Assembly: GCF_900107455.1 (NCBI RefSeq)
Contig: NZ_FNQB01000002.1
Coordinates: forward strand, 372,001-436,000
DNA: 64,000 nt
Reading direction: 5' to 3'
Origin: Asanoa ishikariensis
GTDB lineage: Bacteria; Actinomycetota; Actinomycetes; Mycobacteriales; Micromonosporaceae
Under the pieces are notes generated by a model. It was not told the origin of the DNA, did not search any database, and saw nothing but the letters and a program-made list of their open reading frames with translations. Both the position numbers and the translations under genes were made by a program. Below, in pieces: positions 58,241 through 64,000 of this stretch (position 1 is its first letter; the number at the start of each line of letters is the position of its first letter).

Positions 58241-58852
58241 GTGAGACGGGTCCTTCTTGGCGCCCTGGTCGTGTTGGCTGTCGTCGGTATGGCCGGCACG
58301 CCGGCGACCGCGCATCCGTTCGGCCCGCCGTCGACCGCGAACGTCACCGTGCACGGCTCGTCGCTGAAGCTGGTCTGGCACGCGGCCGAAGACGACTGGG
58401 TGGCGCTCGGCCAGTCGGTGGGCGCGTTCGACGACCCGGCCACGGACGTGACGGGCGAGCAGAAGCTGCAGCGCTCGCCAGCGGTGCGGACGTATCTGCT
58501 GGACCGGATGACCGTGCGACAGGCGGGCCAGGGCTGCCCGGGCTCGCTGCACGAGCTGACCGACGTGCTGGCCACTGGGGCCACGATCACCTACGAGTGC
58601 CCGGCCGACGTCGACGAGGTCAAGATCCGGCTGGCTGCCCTGATGGACCTCAACGAGGCGTACCGCACGGTCCTGGTCGGCGACTCGGAGGCGCTGTTCA
58701 CGGCGACGTCGCCGGAGCAGCAGTTGCGGCTCAGCGGGTCCTCGTCCGGCCTGTCGACGGTGCTGCCACTGGCTATCGGCACGGCCGTGGTGGTTGTGCT
58801 GGGCCTCGCGGCGCTTGTGGTGCTGCGTCGCCGCCGTCGGAGGTCCGCATGA
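58241..58852 (+). CDS. Secreted membrane-anchored protein partnered with NicO-type transporter
   Basis: 203 aa. Signal peptide (VLLGALVVLAVVGMAGTPATA), an outer domain of ~140 residues with a Cys pair (GQGCPGSLHE, TYECPADVDE), and a C-terminal helix (LPLAIGTAVVVVLGLAALVVL) ending RRRRRR. No enzymatic motif. GTG start with TAGGAG upstream. It is translationally coupled by ATGA to the transporter gene, so it probably serves as its metal-binding or accessory subunit (inference). Confidence 0.8.
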   Translation: MRRVLLGALVVLAVVGMAGTPATAHPFGPPSTANVTVHGSSLKLVWHAAEDDWVALGQSVGAFDDPATDVTGEQKLQRSPAVRTYLLDRMTVRQAGQGCPGSLHELTDVLATGATITYECPADVDEVKIRLAALMDLNEAYRTVLVGDSEALFTATSPEQQLRLSGSSSGLSTVLPLAIGTAVVVVLGLAALVVLRRRRRRSA

Positions 58853-59598
58853 CCGGGTTGGACGGGCTGGACAACCGGCTGATCGCCCTCTTCGACGGCG
58901 GCGCCGTCTTCTGGGTGCTCCTGCTGGTCGCCCTCGGCGTGGGCGCGGCCCACGCGGTGGCACCGGGCCACGGCAAGACCATCACGGCGGCGTACCTGGT
59001 GGGCACGCATGGCCGCTACCGCGACGCCGTACGCCTCGGCGTGATCGTGGCGGTGATGCACACGTTCTCGGTGCTGGTGCTGGCCCTCGTCTGGGTCGGC
59101 CTAAGCGTGTCAGCGAGCCTGGGCACGAAGTCGGTCACGGCCTGGATGCAGGTCGCCGCGGGCCTGGTGGTGATCGCGGTCGGCGGCCGCCTGGCCTGGC
59201 GCCAGCTCCGGCACCGCTATCAGCATTCGCACTCTCACTCGCATCCGCACTCCCATGGCCCGGACGAGGCGACGGACCCGTGGTCCCGCCAGGGTCTGGT
59301 GGCGCTGGCCCTGTCCGGTGGGCTGCTGCCCTCACCGTCGGCGTTCCTGCTGCTGGTTAGCGGTCTGCTCACCGGTCGCTCGGTGGACGCGCTGATCCTG
59401 GTGCTGGCCTTCGGAGTCGGCATGGCCGTGACCTTGACCGCCGTGGGCGCGATAACGGTCGGAGGCTTCGGCGCGCTGGCGTCGCGCACCAAGCGCTGGT
59501 CCGCGATCGCAGCCTGGACCCCAGCCGTAGCCGGCGTCGCCGTCGCGACCGCAGGCTGCCTCTACGTGGCAATGGCAGTCTCGGTCCTCACCGCTTAG
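58849..59598 (+). CDS. NicO/RcnA-type nickel-cobalt transporter
   Basis: 249 aa, about six helices. The family motif HAVAPGHGKTITAAYLVG appears in the second helix region. A cytoplasmic-type His-rich loop RYQHSHSHSHPHSHG near residues 123-137 would bind metal. LALSGGLLPSPSAFLLL is the second conserved motif. RcnA-like members export nickel/cobalt; direction here is inferred. Stop lies 30 bases from the convergent esterase gene's stop. Confidence 0.85.
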   Translation: MTGLDGLDNRLIALFDGGAVFWVLLLVALGVGAAHAVAPGHGKTITAAYLVGTHGRYRDAVRLGVIVAVMHTFSVLVLALVWVGLSVSASLGTKSVTAWMQVAAGLVVIAVGGRLAWRQLRHRYQHSHSHSHPHSHGPDEATDPWSRQGLVALALSGGLLPSPSAFLLLVSGLLTGRSVDALILVLAFGVGMAVTLTAVGAITVGGFGALASRTKRWSAIAAWTPAVAGVAVATAGCLYVAMAVSVLTA

Positions 59599-59628
59599 GG
59601 CGTGCCCCGCTGATCGCGGCGGCGATGG

Positions 59629-60762
59629 TCAGGACGAGATGTGCAGGATGGCGTCGCAGTGGGCGATGGTCTCCTGATCCAGGGGGAAGTAGCCCTGTTC
59701 CGGGGTCATGTCGGTGCGGACGGTCATTGGTTGGCCGTTCAGGGCCTCGTCGATCGTGGCGCGGTCGAGCAGGGTCCGGGCCGTCGCGGGCAGCGCCGCC
59801 TCGAAGGTGCCCGCCGGTGGGGTCGAAAGGTTCAGGGCGGCGCTGGCGCCGAGGCTGCCGATGATGACCGCGTAGCGGTCGCCGAGCAGGGCCGCGACGA
59901 TCGAGCCCGCGGATGACCACTCCAGGTTCATGCCGGCCAGGTTCCAGGTGCTGGGGTGGCGCTGTAGGTGGCGGTTGTTGGCGTACACCAGGGTCGGGCC
60001 GCGGTGTTGTTCCTGTGCTCGGATTTCGAGCAGGTTTTGCGCCATCCAGGCGTCGCGGACGCCTAGCAGGCGCGACGTGCGGGCCGCCTGCGGTGCCGGA
60101 GCCGCCGCTTCCGCGTGGTAGCCGAGCAGTCGCACCGCCACGTCCGCGTGCAGGTCGGCCCGGCGCCACTCGGCCAGTGACGTGGCGGCGACCAGGCGCG
60201 GTGCGTTGGCGTACAGCGCGGTTCGTAGGTCGTCGGCGATGCCGCGCAGGCGCAGGGCTTCGGGGGAGCGGCCGACCGAGCGGGTGTGGTCCATGATCGC
60301 GGACGGGTCGGCCCAGCGGGTGTCGGCGCCGATCAGTTCGTCGAGGTCTACGGGCGGGTCCACGTGCTCGCTCAGGTAGGCCAGCACGTGCACCAGATAG
60401 CGGCGTGGGCTCGGTGCTCCGGTCATCTCCAGCGGCGCGTCGAAGCCGTGGAACGTCACCCGTTCCGGCAGCGGCCGGTCGAGGTTGTGAAGGCGCAGCC
60501 ACTCCAGGAGTTCCGGGTTGCCCGGGAGGGTGCCGAAGCCGTGGCTGAAGGCGTCGGTCGGCAGTTCGTCGGTCGCGCCCTGGACGTACGCGTCGATCGC
60601 CAGGGCGGCGAGGCGGTCGGACTCGTAGGCGAACGAGCGGAACCCGGCGGAGACCAGCTCCTGGAAGATCTCGTTGCGCGCGAAGGCGAAGGCCGGCTCA
60701 CCGTGGGTGGGCTCGCCGAGAGCCAACAGGTCACGAGTGGCCAGGAACTCCGAAACCGTCAT
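59629..60762 (-). CDS. Erythromycin esterase family protein
   Basis: 377 aa. The family's catalytic start LLALGEPTHGEPAFAFARNE is at about residues 12-31, followed by GFRSFAYESDR. A second conserved His appears in VYANNRHLQRHPSTW. Ere enzymes open the macrolide lactone ring, but many family members in actinomycetes have no proven drug substrate. ATG at 60762 lies 8 bases after TAACGT on the minus strand, so it is probably leaderless; the longer upstream reading lacks family resemblance. Confidence 0.82.
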   Translation of the reverse strand: MTVSEFLATRDLLALGEPTHGEPAFAFARNEIFQELVSAGFRSFAYESDRLAALAIDAYVQGATDELPTDAFSHGFGTLPGNPELLEWLRLHNLDRPLPERVTFHGFDAPLEMTGAPSPRRYLVHVLAYLSEHVDPPVDLDELIGADTRWADPSAIMDHTRSVGRSPEALRLRGIADDLRTALYANAPRLVAATSLAEWRRADLHADVAVRLLGYHAEAAAPAPQAARTSRLLGVRDAWMAQNLLEIRAQEQHRGPTLVYANNRHLQRHPSTWNLAGMNLEWSSAGSIVAALLGDRYAVIIGSLGASAALNLSTPPAGTFEAALPATARTLLDRATIDEALNGQPMTVRTDMTPEQGYFPLDQETIAHCDAILHISS

Positions 60763-61032
60763 ACGTCCGGACGTTACCGGGTGCGGATCTCGTGACTCTG
60801 TGCACCCGCACTCTGGCGTAGCGCTACGAGTGGAAGCTAAAATGGTCGTTACGCATCCGAAGGGAACTTGTTGTTCAGCAAGTGCCGTGTTCGGCACTTC
60901 CCACGTCGACCAATGGGGGTCAGGAAGTGGAAGATGGCTGACGACAAGCGGAAACGGGCGAGCAACAGCTAAAGCCGTCGTCGCCCGCGCCCGTCGTGTG
61001 CACTGTCGCGCCGGTGGGCGGACAGTGCGGCG
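60763..61032. other. Intergenic stretch with hairpin and a tiny ORF
   Basis: TAACGT at 60776-60771 (minus) is the likely -10 of the esterase gene. AAGTGCCG/CGGCACTT (60880-60899) is a perfect 8-bp hairpin with a 4-base loop. An ATG at 60934 with CAGGAAG upstream opens only 12 codons (MADDKRKRASNS), which I do not consider a proven gene. The stretch marks the left edge of the less GC-rich TIR island. Confidence 0.3.
60771..60776 (-). promoter_or_regulatory. -10 box of leaderless promoter for the erythromycin-esterase-like gene
   Basis: TAACGT on the minus strand, 8 bases before the ATG at 60762; no ribosome site. Confidence 0.35.
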
Positions 61033-62160
61033 TCAACCATCGCCCACATCAACCTCCATTCCGATGGAGGTCCTAGGCCGGGTGACGGCCTCGGTGGGCC
61101 AGGTCCAACGCAGCCCGTATTTCCGGCCGTGCTGGCAATTGCGGAATTCGTGATCCACGTACCCGTTCGGCGCCACGGTCAATAGCTGTGGGGCGCCCTC
61201 GGGAGGATCGATCGATCCTTCGGATTGCACGGAGACATCGAAGTACCAGCAGCGTACGGGCAGTGTGCGCGGGTCGAACTGAGCGCGAACGGTGAGTAGT
61301 TCGGTCTGCTGTCCGCGGATCTCCTGCAGGATTGTCGGTCGACAGGAGCGGTCGGAGTTGAAGCGCGTTTCATACGAGAAGTAATAGCGTTCGCCGGATT
61401 CGATCCGGCGCGCGAAGCGGAGTCGTCCCTTGCGGCCCCCTTGCGGAAGCAGTTCGTACGAGCCTTCGCGTCGGCAGTTGGCGATGGGAACGATGTCGAC
61501 GCCTGCATCGGGATCGTTGTAGTACCAGCCGACGGCGTCGTAATACTCGACTGGGCCGTGTGCGATCAGCCATCGCTGGCAGGTCGACCGGACTCCCCGT
61601 GTGCCTTCGAAGTGGTAGAGCACCTCGGTGCGTTCAAATGACAATGGAAGAGCCGCAGAGGGGATGTACTCCTCCTTGCGTAACTGCTGCCACCCGTCGC
61701 CTGTGTTGAGTTGATCGATGCGGGTCATCAACGCCCTCGCGATGTGAGGTGCTGTCGAGTTCCGCCAGTAGCCGCGGTAGCGGTCGGCTGCATCGTCGAC
61801 TTCGATGCCTTCCTGGCTGGCATCCTCGCGGCCGAGGTCGCGCCAGCGCGCGGCCAGCGAGTCGAACTCGGCACCCTGAAAACGCTGGGCGGGTATCCGG
61901 AACGCAGCTTGGGCTGTGCGCTTCCATCGACGGTTCGTCAGCTCGTCGATGACCGCCACGATGGTGGCGATGACCGCCGTGGCCTTCTCCTCCGCTGACC
62001 ACGACTCCGGTGTCCGAGCCGCAGCCATGATGGTGCGAGCCCCTTCGCTCTCGTTGTTGACAAGCTTGTGGACGCTCGGGCCGGAATCGACGACGAGGGC
62101 GCGGATCGCAGACTCGAGTGACTCCACCGTGGCATTCGCAGGGGTGTCATGACGGGCCAC
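61033..62160 (-). CDS. Two-domain protein of unknown function in TIR island (375 aa)
   Basis: No family recognised with confidence. GTG at 62160 is fixed by GGGAGGGGTGA 4-5 bases upstream. Residues 1-155 are helical (VESLESAIRALVVDSG, EEKATAVIATIVAVIDEL, IARALMTRIDQLN). From ~165 on it is beta-rich and aromatic (EVLYHFEGTRG, EYYDAVGWYYNDPDAGVDI, GERYYFSYETRFN, LPVRCWYFDVSV) and ends near HGRKYGLRWTWP. A beta-rich domain ending YGLRW occurs, from memory, behind XRE-type HTH domains in many Streptomyces proteins. Codon use is less GC-rich than the neighbours. Divergent, 125 bases apart, from the TIR operon. Confidence 0.75.
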   Translation of the reverse strand: MARHDTPANATVESLESAIRALVVDSGPSVHKLVNNESEGARTIMAAARTPESWSAEEKATAVIATIVAVIDELTNRRWKRTAQAAFRIPAQRFQGAEFDSLAARWRDLGREDASQEGIEVDDAADRYRGYWRNSTAPHIARALMTRIDQLNTGDGWQQLRKEEYIPSAALPLSFERTEVLYHFEGTRGVRSTCQRWLIAHGPVEYYDAVGWYYNDPDAGVDIVPIANCRREGSYELLPQGGRKGRLRFARRIESGERYYFSYETRFNSDRSCRPTILQEIRGQQTELLTVRAQFDPRTLPVRCWYFDVSVQSEGSIDPPEGAPQLLTVAPNGYVDHEFRNCQHGRKYGLRWTWPTEAVTRPRTSIGMEVDVGDG

Positions 62161-62285
62161 GGAGTCACCCCTCCCTACCGCCGAAATCACCCTTGTTCGC
62201 CCCTGGGTGGAGCCTGGTTCCCTACTGGTATGACCGGCGAAACGGCGCCGACGACGGATATCCACGTGGCAGCGAGGTTCCAGTC

Positions 62286-62753
62286 ATGAACGAAAAAGGA
62301 TCGCGTCCTATCGCTGACACTAGGTCCTTGCATGCTCTTGCGGAAACCTACGCAGGTGTTGCTGCACGGATCGCTCACTCGCGGTACGTGGCACCAAGTT
62401 ACCTATTTGGACAACTGGGTGCAAATTATGTCGCCGCTACGGACGGCGAGTACGTTGCCGCGCGCGTTGGCCTGGCAAGGTGTTTCGCGTTTTGTGGCCT
62501 GCCGCTGCTGTGCGCGATGGTGCGAGGCGGCGGGATGCCGCTTGCTGGTCTGTTTCGGCACGTCCGGCTGGTGGTCCGGTTGGTTGAACTCACCGGGGCC
62601 GATGCATCGGAGGACGTGTGTAACGACCTCCACGACGCGGTTCGAGCGATCGTGGAAACAACGACAGGGATCGCGCGGGAACGCGGCCTGAACTCGGACA
62701 CGATCATGAACCTCATCTCGGAGACTCGCTGGTTCGACCGCGTAGGCGACTAA
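62286..62753 (+). CDS. Helical protein of unknown function, first gene of TIR operon (155 aa)
   Basis: ATG at 62286 with GAGG upstream. Mostly helical: HALAETYAGVAARIAHSRY, VAARVGLARCFAFCGLPLLCAMV, LFRHVRLVVRLVEL, CNDLHDAVRAIVETTT. The middle is hydrophobic enough to be membrane-associated or a tight helical bundle. No known domain. The DNA is visibly richer in A/T than the flanking core genes. 28 bases before the TIR gene start, so cotranscribed and likely functionally linked. Confidence 0.7.
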   Translation: MNEKGSRPIADTRSLHALAETYAGVAARIAHSRYVAPSYLFGQLGANYVAATDGEYVAARVGLARCFAFCGLPLLCAMVRGGGMPLAGLFRHVRLVVRLVELTGADASEDVCNDLHDAVRAIVETTTGIARERGLNSDTIMNLISETRWFDRVGD

Positions 62754-62781
62754 TAGACACGACCAACTGGGGGTGAGTGCC

Positions 62782-63252
62782 GTGCGTGGGTCCACAGCCA
62801 ACGGCTTCGACGTCTTCATCGGATACAACGGCAGGGATCGGGGCCGGGTGCTCCCGATCGTCCGGGCCTTGCGGTCGCGCGGGATCGCCGCGTGGGTCGA
62901 CGAGTTCGAACTGCCGCCTGGGCGGCTGTTCCAAGACGAGATCGATCGAGTCCTCCGTTCCTGCCGATCTGCGGCGCTGTTCGTCGGTGCGGACGGAGTC
63001 GGGCCGTGGGAGCAACTGGAGATCAAAGCGGCGATCAGCCAGTTCCTGCGGCGTGGTCTTCCCGTGATTCCGGTCCTGCTGGACGATGCCGGTCCGGAGC
63101 CGGATCTGCCGCTGTTTCTGCGCGAGTTCCGGATGGTTCGCTTCGCGCAGGAGACTGCCTTCGACCTGACGATCAGCGATCTTGTCTGGGGGATCACCGG
63201 CTCCAGGGACGAAAACGTGGGTGCGCGCCGTACGGGCAGCGTTGGTGCCTGA
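62782..63252 (+). CDS. Stand-alone TIR-domain protein (candidate NADase effector)
   Basis: 156 aa, almost entirely one TIR domain. FDVFIGYNGRDRG (residues 9-21) is strand A and the AA loop; AAWVDEFELPPGRLF (36-50) is the BB loop; SAALFVGADGVGPWEQLEIKAAI (63-85) holds the W-x3-E motif with Glu80 at the position of the NAD-cleaving glutamate in bacterial TIR effectors. LPLFLREFRMVRF and ISDLVWGI match the C-terminal part of TIR domains of the STAND/NACHT-linked type. GTG 62782 preferred (GGGGGTGA at 5-base spacing); GTG 62773 is possible. Confidence 0.88.
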   Translation: MRGSTANGFDVFIGYNGRDRGRVLPIVRALRSRGIAAWVDEFELPPGRLFQDEIDRVLRSCRSAALFVGADGVGPWEQLEIKAAISQFLRRGLPVIPVLLDDAGPEPDLPLFLREFRMVRFAQETAFDLTISDLVWGITGSRDENVGARRTGSVGA

Positions 63253-63316
63253 AGTTTTCTTTCATGTCGACGATCATCTCTTGAAAATTCCTCCAAGTTC
63301 CGGTTGGCTCGCCGGC

Positions 63317-64000
63317 ATGGGTATCCGTCTATCCGCCCGCCGTGTCGGGCCCGTGCTGCTGCCTCTGCTGGCCGCCTTGCTCGCGGGTGGGCCGGCGGTC
63401 GCGACTCCCGTCGACCGGGTCGAGATCGCCGTCGCGGCTCCTGCGGTCAACACCTCGATCGAGACCGACCGGCGTACGCGGCCCGTCGCGCCCGGGTTGG
63501 AGCTCACCTCCTTCGACCGTCTGGACGCCAACGGGTGGATCCGGGCCGACGCCCTCACCGCCGATCTGGCCGGTGAGGGCCTGTCCGTGGGTTACCTCAA
63601 CACCGGCGCGGTGGCGCGCACCGCCCCGCTGCGCGGTGTCGCGGACCAGGCCCGGGCGGTCGCCGCCGTCAACGGCGACTTCTTCGACATCAACCAGTCC
63701 GGAGCCGCGCAGGGCGTCGGCGTACGCGACAGCGTGCTGGTCCAGTCGCCGGTCGCCGGGCATCCGGACGGGGTCGCCGTCGGGCCGGACGGGGTCGGTC
63801 GGGTCGTGCAGTTCTACTTCGACGGCACGGCGGCGCTGCCGGGCGGGCCGGTCACGCTGACCCAGTTCAACAACCTCGTGCAGGCCGGCGGCATCGGCGT
63901 GTTCACCGCTCTGTGGGGCGACTACGACCGTGCCCGCGCGGTGGCCGGCGCGGCTCGGGTGGCCGAGGTGACGCTGGTCGGAGGGCACGTCGCGACGGTG
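63317..64000 (+). CDS. Secreted phosphodiester-glycosidase (NAGPA) domain protein, 5' part
   Basis: 228 codons in the window, open at the right edge. Signal peptide GPVLLPLLAALLAGGPAVA. LELTSFDRLDANGWIRADAL, then the NAGPA signatures AVAAVNGDFFDINQSGAAQGVGVRDSVLV. Family members act as exo-phosphodiesterases on N-acetylglucosamine phosphodiesters of surface glycans or DNA-like polymers; this one is extracellular. ATG at 63317; the ribosome site is weak. GC content is back to the genome norm, so the TIR island ends before it. Confidence 0.82.
   Translation, partial: MGIRLSARRVGPVLLPLLAALLAGGPAVATPVDRVEIAVAAPAVNTSIETDRRTRPVAPGLELTSFDRLDANGWIRADALTADLAGEGLSVGYLNTGAVARTAPLRGVADQARAVAAVNGDFFDINQSGAAQGVGVRDSVLVQSPVAGHPDGVAVGPDGVGRVVQFYFDGTAALPGGPVTLTQFNNLVQAGGIGVFTALWGDYDRARAVAGAARVAEVTLVGGHVATV

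Noticed and set aside
60934-60972. 12-codon ORF with a weak ribosome site before the TIR island
   Set aside because: Too short to support without conservation data; noted only as part of the intergenic description.
62782-63252. Thoeris system (ThsB TIR)
   Set aside because: No ThsA-like SIR2-SLOG or Macro-TM partner is encoded nearby; the neighbours are unrelated unknown proteins.
1-64000. Prophage, integrase, transposase or IS element
   Set aside because: None of the recognisable proteins is a recombinase, phage structural protein or transposase, and no attachment-site duplication of the tRNA-fMet 3' end was seen.

Overview
The window is high-GC DNA from an actinomycete. Nearly every gene uses G/C-ending codons, GTG starts are common, and many start codons lie 6 to 8 bases after a TAnnnT-type -10 box, as expected for leaderless mRNAs. 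Gene content and order (divergent dapD/dapE, two LOG-family genes, adnA-adnB, nudC, mrx1, uvrD2, whiB7, ABC1 kinase, DUF2342, PDZ/Lon-like protease, UPF0182) recall, from memory, the Rv1201c-Rv1205 and Rv3193c-Rv3202c regions of Mycobacterium tuberculosis. The plant-polymer hydrolases, SARP regulator and overall style suggest a filamentous genus, probably Micromonosporaceae; that placement is inference.

1-32 kb is mostly conserved core. It holds lysine/peptidoglycan precursor genes (dapD, dapE), two LOG proteins, the AdnAB double-strand-break resection machine, an M20 amidohydrolase, a pair of M16 peptidases coupled to nudC, mycoredoxin divergent from uvrD2, and whiB7. whiB7 has an upstream leader ORF and a strong intrinsic terminator between leader and gene, so it looks attenuation-controlled. 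Next come a CbrC-like gene with decayed tandem copies of its own 3' end, a YgjP-type metallopeptidase, a DUF5679 zinc-ribbon peptide, a ThiF-like protein with a repetitive insert, an ABC1 kinase, a DUF2342 metalloprotease, a PDZ/Lon-like protease, a large UPF0182 membrane protein and an initiator tRNA-fMet.

32-46 kb carries a HAD phosphatase, two secreted proteins (one a GH43 hydrolase with a carbohydrate-binding domain), a metNIQ methionine importer preceded by a possible structured leader, and a lipoprotein/adaptor/ATPase/FtsX-permease efflux operon divergent from a two-component system. A TetR regulator is divergent from a DUF2867 gene with two matching operators between them.

46-60 kb is accessory metabolism: two alpha/beta hydrolases, a CGNR zinc-finger regulator, a SARP regulator, an alpha-galactosidase with a divergent sugar ABC importer that lacks its own ATPase, a purple-acid-phosphatase-like enzyme, and a nickel/cobalt-type exporter with a membrane-anchored partner.

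60-64 kb holds an erythromycin-esterase-like gene and then a small, visibly less GC-rich island: a 375-aa protein of unknown function, divergent from a two-gene unit of a 155-aa unknown and a stand-alone TIR-domain protein with an intact catalytic-type glutamate. This is the best candidate in the window for an undescribed (defence-like) system. The window ends inside a secreted phosphodiester-glycosidase-domain protein.
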